DNA of 34,151 bases from Zooshikella ganghwensis DSM 15267 (GCF_000428585.1 NZ_AUAF01000043.1:1-34151); one strand, 5' to 3'. Positions 1 through 7,894 are shown, counted from the first letter of the stretch. Notes: a model not told the origin generated them from the letters alone. Program-made: numbers and translations.

Positions 1-324
1 TTTGGAGCGCAGTGGGATCATAAATACCCGCAAATTAGTCGCTCTTGGCAACAGCACTGGGAAAACTTAAGGACACTGTTCAACTACCCTGATGACATTC
101 GAAGAGCGATTTATACGACGAATGCCATTGAATCACTCAACAGCGTCATCCGAAAAGCGATTAAAAAGCGTAAACTGTTTCCAACGGATGATGCGGCAAG
201 AAAAGTTATTTTCTTAGCGATTCAAGATGCATCAAAAAAGTGGACAATGCCGATTCGAAACTGGAAAGCCGCGCTCAATCGATTTATGATTGAGTTTGAA
301 GATAGACTTAAACCCTATATTTAA
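1..324 (+). CDS. IS256-family (Mutator-like) transposase, C-terminal 107 residues, 5'-truncated by the window edge
   Basis: The open frame runs from base 1 to TAA at 322-324. The visible part carries the family signature YTTNAIESLN followed by VIRKAIKKR; the Glu in AIESLN (residue 44 of the visible part) is the expected last acidic residue of the DDE triad in this family. It continues with DAARKVIFLAIQDASKKW and NWKAALNRF, which match the usual C-terminal end of IS256 transposases. The enzyme would cut and join the element ends. No frameshift is visible in this part. Whether the whole gene is intact cannot be judged, because about the first three quarters lie upstream of the window. Confidence 0.9.
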   Translation, partial: FGAQWDHKYPQISRSWQQHWENLRTLFNYPDDIRRAIYTTNAIESLNSVIRKAIKKRKLFPTDDAARKVIFLAIQDASKKWTMPIRNWKAALNRFMIEFEDRLKPYI

Positions 325-358
325 AACTGGGCGGATACACAGAAATATTTACAGGGTC
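1..358 (+). mobile_element. Right end of an IS256-family insertion sequence (left part outside the window)
   Basis: The transposase C-terminus ends at 322-324. The stretch 325-358 ends in GATACACAGAAATATTTACA followed by GGGTC, which resembles IS256-group terminal inverted repeats (AT-rich, ending in a GGGTC-like tip). I place the element end near 358. The left end and its inverted repeat are outside the window, so neither the exact tip nor the target duplication can be confirmed. Confidence 0.7.
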
Positions 359-641
359 GTTAATGACAGGCCCTCGTTACTGTATAACCTTTCACGCTTT
401 TATCTAAACTTACAATATTGAAATATATACTCGCCGTTGAATCATCTGTCTTACAGTAAATGATTACCGTCGCTTAAGCGGCGTGAACATATCTACAACA
501 TATACAATTACTGATGTGTCTTTTATTTTATTGTGCAAGATATCGCATAAAGCATAATAAGCCCTCTTTATACTCCGAAGAAGTGTTTCCTGAACTTGTT
601 TACCAAGAGCTGTTGTTTGCTTCTTAAGGGGTACCGTTTTT
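359..641. other. Non-coding spacer between the IS element and the first exported-protein gene
   Basis: I see no convincing gene here. The stretch is AT-rich. It holds a candidate promoter (separate entry) and an AAGGGG ribosome binding site at 626-631, ten bases before the ATG at 642. An imperfect inverted repeat centred on TTAA lies near 469-485 (GTCGC / GCGGC arms). Confidence 0.5.
531..558 (+). promoter_or_regulatory. Candidate sigma-70 promoter for the first cassette
   Basis: TTGTGC at 531-536 and CATAAT at 553-558 are separated by 16 bases; the -10 matches 5 of 6 consensus positions and the -35 about half. It lies 83 bases upstream of the 642 start with no closer gene. This was chosen by eye in AT-rich DNA, so it is weakly supported. 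Confidence 0.3.
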
Positions 642-1358
642 ATGAAAAACTCGAAAATAATTATAGGTGCTGGTGCATTACTGGTCGGTGTTTGTGCTGC
701 TGTGGTTTTGACGCCTGCACTAAAGACAAAACCAGCCGCTAGCGTGCAACCTGTTAGTAGTACTGCAGGAGATAAAGCACAACCTGTGGCTTCTGTTGGT
801 TCAGATACAGTATCTACTCCATCAACTCAACCAGCAGAAGATGCAGCCGTTGCTAGCCAAAAAGATATTCCTTTGCCTGAGCCAGGTCCTCAGCTAGCAG
901 AAGTAGATCCAAATGAAGTGATCAATATGTGGAAAGTTGATGATGGTAATCCAACATCTGAGGATGGCGGTGTTACAGCTTACAATGTGCAAGTTGATCC
1001 GACTATTGTTTCCAGCTTACAGATGGGACAAACCTTAGAGTTTGAAATTCCCCATTTGAATCAATCGTATAAAGCACAACTTACTTCAACACATAATCAG
1101 CTTGATGATGTACATGTTTTTAAAGGAAAAATTGAGAATGGAAGTAATGTTGAGAATGTCATTGTTACTCGTGGAGAAATCGAAACCTATGTAACAGTTT
1201 CAACAGAGCAGGGGGTTTACACCACTCGCATTGATAACAAAACAGGCAGAAGTACAGTGGTCAGTGAAACAGATCGCTTGCGTACCATTACAAACTTTAA
1301 TGATGCATTGCCTGCCCCAGAAGTGCCTATTACGCCTCCTCAAAAAGATAATGGCTAA
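642..1358 (+). CDS. Exported pro-region-like protein, copy 1, partner of the zincin at 1428
   Basis: This 238-residue protein has an N-terminal hydrophobic segment (about residues 5-27, IIIGAGALLVGVCAAVVL) that acts as a signal peptide or membrane anchor. A low-complexity Ala/Ser/Thr/Pro stretch follows (about 28-88), then a folded domain (about 95-215). That domain runs: MWKVDDG, a VDP...SSLQMGQTLEFEIP segment, a VFKGKIENG segment, VTRGEIETYVTVSTEQGVYT and NKTGR. The pattern (DPxxxxxLxxGQxLxxxIP, then a W/F-x-G strand and an ETYxTxST-GVY strand) is what I recall from the N-terminal pro-region of secreted reprolysin/M72-type metalloproteases, where it is fused to the catalytic domain. Here it is a separate gene 69 bases upstream of such a protease. 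Homologues are at 4224 and 7250. An inhibitor, a secretion chaperone and a structural partner are all possible. No database family was confirmed. Confidence 0.7.
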   Translation: MKNSKIIIGAGALLVGVCAAVVLTPALKTKPAASVQPVSSTAGDKAQPVASVGSDTVSTPSTQPAEDAAVASQKDIPLPEPGPQLAEVDPNEVINMWKVDDGNPTSEDGGVTAYNVQVDPTIVSSLQMGQTLEFEIPHLNQSYKAQLTSTHNQLDDVHVFKGKIENGSNVENVIVTRGEIETYVTVSTEQGVYTTRIDNKTGRSTVVSETDRLRTITNFNDALPAPEVPITPPQKDNG

Positions 1359-1427
1359 TAAAAAAATTTTTATAACACAAAGTAGCCTATACCGCGTTTT
1401 AGGGTTGTATGTAGGAGAAAAGAAGAA

Positions 1428-3287
1428 ATGGCAAGCCAAATAAAACGATCGTTAATGGGGCTTAGCTTCTTAACGGCCTCAATTATGTCTGCATCCGTAG
1501 TGGCTGAAACAGTTGATGTCATGCTGTTGTATTCCCCAGAAGTAGCAGAAAACACAGATATAAAAGCAAAAATGGCATCTTGGGTAGAGTATGCAAATAC
1601 AGTATATAAAAATAGTGAGCTTAATTTAACGCTACGCTTGGTGCACTCTGAAGCATTAAGTAAAGACTATGGAAAAATTGATCAGGAAACACTTAAGAAA
1701 CTGACAGACGACAGTAAAGTTTCCAAGTTACGTCAAGAAAAGGGAGCTGATATCGTCAGTTTTATAACGGCACGTACAGGGGATAAGTGCATTGTATCTT
1801 GGATGCCCAAAGGTGAAAACGGAAAGCTAAAGGAAACCTCTGGTAATTTAGCCTTTAATGTTTTTGGAGACTCCTGTGGTGATAGTGCTTTGGTGCATGC
1901 GATTGGCCATAACTTTTCACTAGGCCACTCAGCTCGGCAAAACTCAAAAGGTGGAATGTACCCATGGGCTAGAGGACATGGACAAGAAGGGTTGTTTACC
2001 ACGGTTATGGCTTACTCAAGTGCATATGGTGATGCCCCACAGGTTGCCATGATGTCGGCCCCGTCCTTAAAAAAATGCAAGGATCAAGCCTGCGGTATTG
2101 ATAAAGAGAGTGAAAGTGGCGCTGATGCAGTGTCGAATATGAAGCAAGTGGCTGCTCAAATTGCGGCTTATATGCCAACAAAAGTTGATGATGGTAGTAC
2201 ACCTCCTGGAGACAAACCAGGAGATGGAGATAAACCAGGAGATGGAGATAAACCAGGAGATGGAGATAAACCAGGAGATGGAGATACTCCTGATACGGTT
2301 TGTAAGAAGCCAGATTTAGAAAAAGATAACCTGATTTTACAGCCTGATTTTAATAGCGTAGATAAATGGCAGCCTTTTTACACAAGTGCTACCCAGTTAA
2401 AGGAGCATACTGTTAAGCGTGACTGTGGACGTGATAACTTGTTACATATCACTAATCGTAAGCAATACTATGACGGTGTGATTCAAGACTTAACAGGAAA
2501 GCTCGAAGCAGACCAAAAATATACCCTAACAGCTAAACTTGGCTTGAAAGTGGGTGATGACGGTAAAGAAAATCGAGACTTTGGTTTAGTTGCACTGCTT
2601 ATTAAAAATGACCTTGGTGCTTACTACTATCAATACCTGTCAATTAAGTCTATTACCACTAGCGAAATGACTTCGATTAAAGAGACGTTTTCTTTGCAAG
2701 CGCTAGGTAAGGTAGAAAAAGTTAAATTGCTAATTTTTGGACCTAAAGGTCAGCGTGACTTAATAGTTGATGAAATTAAGATCTCAAAATCTTCCAGTGA
2801 GACACCAGAACCTCCCAAAAATCCACCCTTACTTGAGCACTCATTTGAGGAAAATGACCATGGTTGGAAGCCAGCCTTTGGGTCGGGTGAACTGGTACGA
2901 AAAGCAGATTTTGCACACGGTGGTCAGTGGTCTTTAATGTCATCTGATCGTAGCCACTGGTACTCAGGACCATCGATTAACTTGAAAGGGCTAATTGAGG
3001 CTGATAAAGCTTATACTTTATCTTTGGCTGCAAGCTTGGGTAAGGATGCTAAAGCAGAAGAGAATATTGATATTCAGCTCTTTTATGTGGATGAAGATGG
3101 ATATCATTGGCAGCGTTTAACAACAGAAAAGCTTGCAGCGGGTGGTGCTTGGTCAGAAATTACAACCGCCTTGAAATTTGCGCCCAAAGGCGTCGTGAAA
3201 TATGCAAACTTGTATATCTTTGGACCTGAACCTTCTGCTTCACTCTTTATTGATGACATCAATTTAAAACTAAACTCTGAAGAGTAG
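1428..3287 (+). CDS. Secreted reprolysin-like zincin with mutated active site (HAxxH) and two CBM4/9-like domains; probable pseudoprotease
   Basis: The protein has 619 residues. A signal peptide ends near VVA|ET (residue 26), and the start follows AGGAGA. Residues ~27-250 match a metzincin of the M12B/M72 type: VDVMLLYSP at the start, AN..Y.NSE.NL.LRLV, the zinc-binding region at 157-167 and a Met-turn VMAY about 30 residues later. The zinc motif reads HAIGHNFSLGH, so the three His ligands (157, 161, 167) remain but the general-base Glu is Ala158 (codon GCG, 1899-1901; GAG would be Glu). The usual Gly is Ser164 and the residue after the third His is Ser, not Asp. A four-unit GDKPGD linker (~261-286) leads to two beta-sandwich domains resembling CBM4/9 (~290-455, ~462-615), each with a Trp near the start, a YTL-type strand and a FGP...DLIVDEI or FGP...LFIDDI ending. 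It is probably exported, glycan-binding and non-proteolytic. Confidence 0.88.
   Translation: MASQIKRSLMGLSFLTASIMSASVVAETVDVMLLYSPEVAENTDIKAKMASWVEYANTVYKNSELNLTLRLVHSEALSKDYGKIDQETLKKLTDDSKVSKLRQEKGADIVSFITARTGDKCIVSWMPKGENGKLKETSGNLAFNVFGDSCGDSALVHAIGHNFSLGHSARQNSKGGMYPWARGHGQEGLFTTVMAYSSAYGDAPQVAMMSAPSLKKCKDQACGIDKESESGADAVSNMKQVAAQIAAYMPTKVDDGSTPPGDKPGDGDKPGDGDKPGDGDKPGDGDTPDTVCKKPDLEKDNLILQPDFNSVDKWQPFYTSATQLKEHTVKRDCGRDNLLHITNRKQYYDGVIQDLTGKLEADQKYTLTAKLGLKVGDDGKENRDFGLVALLIKNDLGAYYYQYLSIKSITTSEMTSIKETFSLQALGKVEKVKLLIFGPKGQRDLIVDEIKISKSSSETPEPPKNPPLLEHSFEENDHGWKPAFGSGELVRKADFAHGGQWSLMSSDRSHWYSGPSINLKGLIEADKAYTLSLAASLGKDAKAEENIDIQLFYVDEDGYHWQRLTTEKLAAGGAWSEITTALKFAPKGVVKYANLYIFGPEPSASLFIDDINLKLNSEE
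2211..2282 (+). repeat. Four in-frame 18-bp tandem repeats encoding the Gly/Asp/Lys/Pro linker
   Basis: The unit GATAAACCAGGAGATGGA occurs four times back to back (2211-2228, 2229-2246, 2247-2264, 2265-2282); the first copy has GAC in place of GAT. Each unit encodes DKPGDG. Being a multiple of three, gain or loss of units changes linker length without a frameshift. The linker joins the zincin domain to the CBM-like domains. Confidence 0.97.
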
Positions 3288-3310
3288 TGACCTTTTTAAG
3301 ATAATTAGAT

Positions 3311-3336
3311 AGCGGGTACATCGTGCCCGCTTTTTT
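3311..3336 (+). terminator. Rho-independent terminator after the first zincin
   Basis: The arms AGCGGGTAC (3311-3319) and GTGCCCGCT (3323-3331) pair over nine positions with one G-T wobble and a three-base loop. A run of six T follows (3331-3336). It lies 24 bases after the stop codon of the 1428 gene. Confidence 0.9.
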
Positions 3337-3699
3337 AATTCTTTCCAGATGGTATTGAGGTCTAGGTCACATTTGCTTTCGGCAGTACAGTTATAAACCA
3401 CCACTTAAATTGAGAAACCTATCGCATTAATGTCGAAAAGAGCATCATCTTAAATGCCACTGTGAGTAAGTTCATTTATATTCAACGTGGAGAAACTTAT
3501 ACTTTCACCTGCGATAAGGGATTAAAAAGCATGGATAGGTTTAGCTTGAATTACTAAGTTAACCTTTTGATAAGCTGGGCGTTACTACATGCACTCAGTA
3601 GGCTGGAAGTATATCAGGGCAACATTAGATCACTGCTCTATTAACAAATGAGTAAGCAGTAAAGTAAGTCGATAAAGAAAGTACTGGGGTTTAGCCATA
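3337..3699. other. Spacer with a possible decayed coding tail at 3414-3557
   Basis: No intact gene is seen. In frame 3414-3557 (plus strand) there are 47 sense codons before TAA, and part of the translation looks protein-like (IQRGETYTFTCDKGL, MDRFSLNY). It lacks a start codon with a ribosome binding site and matches no family I recognise. It may be the 3' remnant of a degraded gene left between cassettes. The rest is featureless AT-rich DNA. Confidence 0.35.
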
Positions 3700-3828
3700 A
3701 TGGTTGATAAAAATCTAATAAAAGCCTGTGCCTTGATTTTTGTGGGTGTTTGCGCAGCGTTTATGCTATCACCTTATTTACATACATCTGAAACACCCTC
3801 TGAAGTTTCTTCTGTAGTTGTTCCATAA
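3700..3828 (+). pseudogene. Truncated fourth copy of the exported pro-region-like protein (42 codons)
   Basis: ATG at 3700 opens a 42-residue frame ending in TAA at 3826-3828. Its translation, beginning MVDKNLIKACALIFVGVCAA, aligns with the N-terminus of the 642 product (MKNSKIIIGAGALLVGVCAA): VGVCAA is identical, an L-x-P and a Thr-rich stretch follow, and V/S residues come after. It stops where the low-complexity region would begin, and the folded domain is absent. I see no continuation of that domain in the roughly 400 bases downstream. It is most simply the 5' stub of a duplicated cassette. A functional short exported peptide is less likely, and no strong ribosome binding site precedes it. 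Confidence 0.65.
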
Positions 3829-4223
3829 AGTGGTTTTGCTAAAGTCAAAGTAGTGCATTCATAATGTCAAATAATAAGTATTAGCAAATCCTTGTATTTG
3901 TACTTTAGGTCCATTTTGTTTTTATGCTTATTTGCTGCTCTTCATTGTATTCAGCCTAGAATAGTACCATTTTTTTAAAGCCATTTATCTTTCAGATATT
4001 ACGCTTCAACCTGAACTAGACTCATAATCCTCCTGGACGTTCACCTTAAACTGGAAAAGTGTGAACCTGTTCGCTAAAAAGCATTCCCCCAAATAATATA
4101 CTTATTCTGTCTTATTTAACGTTGAGGGTGTGACAAGGTATGTCGCAGCACTTTGGTGCTATTTTGTAAGGAGTCATCGTAGTACAACGTTGTCAGACAG
4201 TCTCATTTCTTGGAGAAATTTAC
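3829..4223. other. Non-coding spacer before the second cassette
   Basis: No gene is recognised; only very short frames are open. The likely promoter of the second cassette must lie here or in the previous spacer, but I cannot pick out a -35/-10 pair with confidence. The ribosome binding site GGAG at 4212-4215 is eight bases before the GTG at 4224. Confidence 0.5.
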
Positions 4224-4913
4224 GTGAATTACACTAACCTGATGCGTACGACATTGTCGGTATTAGGCGTCTCGCTATTTTCTTTTTATTTAGTGGGGTG
4301 TTCAGAGTCCACAGATAAAGCAGAAGTTAAAAGTACAGCTTCTGACGTATCAAAAGTCAGTACTGAACAGGCTGAAAGTCAAGCTTCACAGCAAAGTAAA
4401 AAGCTATCAGAAAATAATCCAAAAGTAGTAGTTACAGAAGAGGTATTCCCTGAACCACCAGCTTCAAAAAAAGCCGTGGACTTAACTAAAGGGCAACATC
4501 AACTTTGGCAGTTGTTAGATACTGATATTGAAAATAAGGAAACTTATGCAATTCAAGCCGATCCTGCAGTGCTGTCTTCGTTTGCTATTGATGGTGTTGT
4601 AACAATGCAGGTAACGCATGACCATTCAGTATCAGCCAAGTTAGTCGAGACCTATAACGGTGATATGGGGGAAATGGTCTGGAAAGGTGAGATTGTTGAT
4701 GGCGATAACACAGAAAGTATGTTGGTTACAGAAGGCGAGCGTACCACAATTATAAGTTTAGCTACTCGTTACGGTAATCAGACTATTGTCGTTGATAAGA
4801 AAACGGGCAAAGGGCGCGCAACAAGTGAAGATGAGATTGCGCAACGACAAAACCCAAAACATGTCGATGCGATTCCCGTTAAAGATGATTTACTTAAACC
4901 ACAACCAAAATAA
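4224..4913 (+). CDS. Pro-region-like lipoprotein, copy 2, partner of the zincin at 4954
   Basis: This 229-residue protein starts at GTG 4224, chosen because GGAG lies eight bases upstream; ATG 4242 is an alternative that keeps the signal sequence. The hydrophobic segment LSVLGVSLFSFYLVGC ends in a good lipobox (LVGC, Cys at residue 26) with Ser next, which predicts an outer-membrane lipoprotein. After a charged Ser/Lys/Glu spacer, residues ~90-205 form the domain shared with the 642 and 7250 products: LWQLLD, ADPAVLSSF, VWKGEIVDGD, LVTEGERTTIISL and DKKTGKGRA. This copy is the most divergent of the three. The stop codon is 40 bases before the zincin ATG, so the two are probably co-transcribed. 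By analogy with fused pro-regions it may tether, fold or inhibit the following protease at the cell surface; this is inference. Confidence 0.75.
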   Translation: MNYTNLMRTTLSVLGVSLFSFYLVGCSESTDKAEVKSTASDVSKVSTEQAESQASQQSKKLSENNPKVVVTEEVFPEPPASKKAVDLTKGQHQLWQLLDTDIENKETYAIQADPAVLSSFAIDGVVTMQVTHDHSVSAKLVETYNGDMGEMVWKGEIVDGDNTESMLVTEGERTTIISLATRYGNQTIVVDKKTGKGRATSEDEIAQRQNPKHVDAIPVKDDLLKPQPK

Positions 4914-4953
4914 CATTTAAATTGAATTGAAGAGCCATTCCGGGAGCCCTGCA

Positions 4954-6843
4954 ATGAGTTTTTTATTTAGAAAAAAAGCGTTAGTGCTATCACTAGCGAG
5001 CTGCTTTGCTGTGTCAGCACAAGCTGGTGAAAATGTTGTTGATATCATGGTGCTTTATACTCAAGATGCTGTTGATTATGTAGTAGCCGGTGATATTGAT
5101 GCCCAAATAGCGTCTTATATTAATTATTCAAATGAAACATTTAAGCGCAGTAATGTTAATTTGAAGTATCGTCTTGTTCACAAGCAGTTATTTAATCCTC
5201 GTAATATTAGTCGTTATGGTAAAGTAAATAGTAGCTCTCTGGCAGCATTTGCTGAAAACAGTGAAGTTGCTAATTTAAGGAAGAAGTATGGGGCAGATAT
5301 TGTCACGCTGGTTAACCTTCGTGAAGAAGTAGTTAAAGGAAATTCTGTATACTACACTTGTGGTATAGGGTATGTGCCAGGTGGTTATAATAATACGTTT
5401 TATTCAAATGCTAGCGCTAATGCCTACAATTTGGTCGGTGTAGAGTGTGGTAACAGAACGTTTTTACATGAGTCAATGCATAATGCAGGTGCTGGGCACT
5501 CAAAAGAACAAGATGATTATAACTCAGAAAGCTATCGGGTAGACAAATCGGCACGTGGCTATGGCCAGTATAACCGCTTTGCAACGATCATGGCTTACCC
5601 ACATGTTTTTGGTAGTGCTAAGACAGTGCCATATATTTCTAACCCTGCAATTTATAACTGTGATAACGACTCATGTGGTGTTCATGGCAGTGCAGATGCG
5701 GCTAAGCATTTGAATAAGATGGGGGATAAAGTTGCTAACTTTATGGCAACGAAGGTTGTTGATACATCTACACCAACTGACGATGGAACAACCTCTGAGC
5801 CTGAAACCCCCAAAACAGATACTCCAGAAACACCAAAGTCAAAGCCTAATCCTAAGCCAAAACCTAAGCCGATTTCTGTTTGTGAAAAAGACAGCTTAGA
5901 TGGTAACTTACTTGATGATGGTGACTTCAATGAGAGTGGTGCATGGGAGTCTTACACCCAGTCTGAAAGCATTAGTACAGTTTATACAACGCGTGACTGC
6001 GGAAGAGATTATATTGCTTTAGTGAGCAACCGTAATTACTTTTATAGCGGTGCGGTGCAAGATATAACGGCAAAGGTTGAATCGGGTGTTGAGTATACTC
6101 TTTCTGCTAAGATGGGCTTAAGTGGTAACTATCGTTCTAGAAGTACTGGTAGTTTAGCCATTCAAGTCTCTGATAGTCGTGGTACTTATTACCACTATGT
6201 TGCAAATAAGTCGTTGGCGGCTAATACACTTTCTAAACTATCTGGCAAGTTTAAAATTAAATCAAGAGGCACAATCTACTCTGTAAGAGTTTTAGCTTAT
6301 GGACCAGGTGCGGGTACAGACTTTTATCTTGATGAAGTTTTATTGAAGAAGGTTGAGCAGCCAAAAGTTAAGGAAACACCAAAACCTGTTATCAGCTTTG
6401 TGCTTGATGAAAACTTTGAGCGTGGTGCGGGTAACTGGTTTGGTTATGGTAGTTATGCGACTAATTCATGGCAGTACTCAACATCTGGTTATCGCAGTTT
6501 AATTGCATTTAACAGATCGTCTCAATATAGCGGTCCAGCACTGAACTTGCATGGTATTATTGAGCCAAGCAAACGTTTTAAAATGCAGGCTAAATTAAGA
6601 CTAGGCTATAGCTTGAAGAATACTGAGAATGTTGAAGTGGTTCTGACTTATGTAAATAGTAATGGTTATCGTAAGTGGGAAACTGTGTCTGCGAAGAAAG
6701 TAAACAAGGGACAATGGTACGATATTGAAGGTACTTTTACTGCACCTGCCTACAACTTGCGTAGTACCTATATGATGATTGTCGGACCATCTGCTGGTAC
6801 TGAGTACTATCTGGATGATGTTAAGGTGAATCGCGTTCAGTAG
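4954..6843 (+). CDS. Secreted reprolysin-like zinc metalloprotease with intact HExxHxxGxxH and two CBM4/9-like domains
   Basis: I start this at ATG 4954 (629 residues) because GGGAG at 4942-4946 sits seven bases upstream; a TTG at 4927 extends the frame without a ribosome binding site. A signal peptide ends near AQA|GE (residue 24). The metzincin domain (~25-270) begins VVDIMVLYTQDA, carries HESMHNAGAGH with His172, Glu173, His176 and His182 all present, and has the Met-turn IMAY followed by SNPAIYNC and CGVHGSADA, as in M12B/M72 enzymes. A Pro/Lys/Thr linker (~275-310) joins two beta-sandwich domains homologous to those of the 1428 product (shared TRDCGRD, QDxTxK and YxLxAKxGL strands, and YYLDDV end). 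It should be an exported endopeptidase that binds glycans. Substrate specificity cannot be read from the sequence. It is the active counterpart of the HAxxH paralogue upstream. Confidence 0.9.
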   Translation: MSFLFRKKALVLSLASCFAVSAQAGENVVDIMVLYTQDAVDYVVAGDIDAQIASYINYSNETFKRSNVNLKYRLVHKQLFNPRNISRYGKVNSSSLAAFAENSEVANLRKKYGADIVTLVNLREEVVKGNSVYYTCGIGYVPGGYNNTFYSNASANAYNLVGVECGNRTFLHESMHNAGAGHSKEQDDYNSESYRVDKSARGYGQYNRFATIMAYPHVFGSAKTVPYISNPAIYNCDNDSCGVHGSADAAKHLNKMGDKVANFMATKVVDTSTPTDDGTTSEPETPKTDTPETPKSKPNPKPKPKPISVCEKDSLDGNLLDDGDFNESGAWESYTQSESISTVYTTRDCGRDYIALVSNRNYFYSGAVQDITAKVESGVEYTLSAKMGLSGNYRSRSTGSLAIQVSDSRGTYYHYVANKSLAANTLSKLSGKFKIKSRGTIYSVRVLAYGPGAGTDFYLDEVLLKKVEQPKVKETPKPVISFVLDENFERGAGNWFGYGSYATNSWQYSTSGYRSLIAFNRSSQYSGPALNLHGIIEPSKRFKMQAKLRLGYSLKNTENVEVVLTYVNSNGYRKWETVSAKKVNKGQWYDIEGTFTAPAYNLRSTYMMIVGPSAGTEYYLDDVKVNRVQ

Positions 6844-6871
6844 TATAAATTTGCATTTGCTAGTGACGTTC

Positions 6872-6903
6872 AAAAAAACAGGTGCTTAGGCACCTGTTTT
6901 TTT
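6872..6903 (+). terminator. Rho-independent terminator after the second zincin
   Basis: CAGGTGC (6879-6885) pairs with GCACCTG (6890-6896) around a TTAG loop, extended by seven A and seven T. It lies 28 bases after the stop codon, and with A and T tracts on both sides it can work in either direction. Confidence 0.92.
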
Positions 6904-7249
6904 ATGTCTTTTCGAGTCCAGAGCTAGAGAAGCTCTTAATATTTGATAAGCGCTGATGAACCTTGTAACAGGTGATAGGTAGCTTAAGCTGCACAAAAAA
7001 TATTCAGAAATAAGACAAAAGTTTGATTTTATTTGTGATATGTATCAACACGGTATACAAAAAGTAATAAATTAGCAACAGAATGTGTGTTTTTTCACAA
7101 CCACAATAGAGGTTAACCTATAAACTTCACACAACTTAATTGATTTGGCGCTAAGTACTTAATTGAAATATGTGCAATTTATTCTATGAAATCATACAAT
7201 TTTCAGCCTGATAATGAGTAATCATTATTTTTTATCTAGGGATCGATGC
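6904..7249. other. Non-coding AT-rich spacer before the third cassette
   Basis: No gene is seen. A 10-base direct repeat ACTTAATTGA occurs at 7134-7143 and 7157-7166 (23 bases apart), upstream of the next gene; this could be a regulator site or chance in AT-rich DNA. A ribosome binding site AGGGA at 7238-7242 precedes ATG 7250. Confidence 0.45.
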
Positions 7250-7894
7250 ATGAAGGTATTCTTTTTTGGCTGTTCTGGATTGTTATCACTGGCATGTAGC
7301 ACATTTGTGGCGCTGACTTCCATTAACGTGTCAGAGCAAAATCAAAATACACTATATATCAAAGAAACTGCTGCTGCAGTTGCAAGCTCAAAGTCTTTAA
7401 ATACTGAGACTAGTCATGCGGAACTTGTTTCGGTAATTAATGACGAGCAGGCAATGGAGGTTATGGGTGAATCGATTTGGTCTGTTGACCCTGTTCCCTC
7501 AAAAGTTGAAGATGGAGTGCCTTTGCTAAAGCTACAGGCAAATCGTCAGGTGCTAGCGACACTAAACCTTGGTCAGGTTTTACAGCTTAAAGTACCTGGA
7601 TTAGACAAAGTGCTTCTAGCGGAGCTGTTTTCTACCCATAACCAACGCAATAATATGCAGGTTTGGTCTGGGCGTTTACTTAACCGTCAACCCGGTGAAA
7701 GTATTTTAGTGACTAAAGGAAGTCACGAAACGTATATCACGATTTCTACTAAAAAAGCTGTTTACTCTGTCAGAATCAATAATGAGACGGGTTATGGTAC
7801 TATGATTAATGAAACACAAGTTCTTAATGACCTTGTGGATAGATCTAAAGATAAAGAAAAGTCTGACTCTACACGGCTTGCACAAACAGATTAA
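7250..7894 (+). CDS. Exported pro-region-like protein, copy 3, next to the M28 aminopeptidase
   Basis: I start at ATG 7250 (214 residues) because AGGGA lies seven bases upstream; an in-frame ATG at 7214 adds 12 residues without a ribosome binding site. The hydrophobic N-terminus (VFFFGCSGLLSLACSTFVAL) is a signal sequence. The Cys in LSLAC is close to, but not a perfect, lipobox, so lipidation is uncertain. Residues ~75-190 hold the domain shared with the 642 and 4224 products: IWSVDP, ANRQVLATLNLGQVLQLKVP, STHNQ, VWSGRLLNRQPGESILVTKG, ETYITISTKKAVYSVRI and NNETG. It is closest to copy 1 (the STHNQ and ETY-T-ST segments are shared). Unlike the other two it is followed by an M28 peptidase gene, 506 bases away, instead of a zincin, so its partner is less obvious. 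Confidence 0.68.
   Translation: MKVFFFGCSGLLSLACSTFVALTSINVSEQNQNTLYIKETAAAVASSKSLNTETSHAELVSVINDEQAMEVMGESIWSVDPVPSKVEDGVPLLKLQANRQVLATLNLGQVLQLKVPGLDKVLLAELFSTHNQRNNMQVWSGRLLNRQPGESILVTKGSHETYITISTKKAVYSVRINNETGYGTMINETQVLNDLVDRSKDKEKSDSTRLAQTD

Noticed and set aside
2211-2282. Regular 18-bp repeats considered as a CRISPR-like or intergenic repeat array
   Set aside because: The units are contiguous without spacers, lie in frame inside the zincin gene and encode a Gly/Pro/Asp linker.
4927-4953. TTG start for the second zincin
   Set aside because: GGGAG at 4942-4946 is spaced correctly for ATG 4954, and the signal peptide begins properly there.
7134-7166. Direct repeat ACTTAATTGA as a regulator binding pair
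   Set aside because: Ten AT-rich bases repeated in an AT-rich spacer can occur by chance; the spacing is not a distinctive feature and no known site matches.
7214-7249. Longer N-terminus for the third pro-region-like protein starting at ATG 7214
   Set aside because: No ribosome binding site precedes it, while AGGGA is seven bases before ATG 7250, and the extra residues would precede the signal sequence with charged residues.
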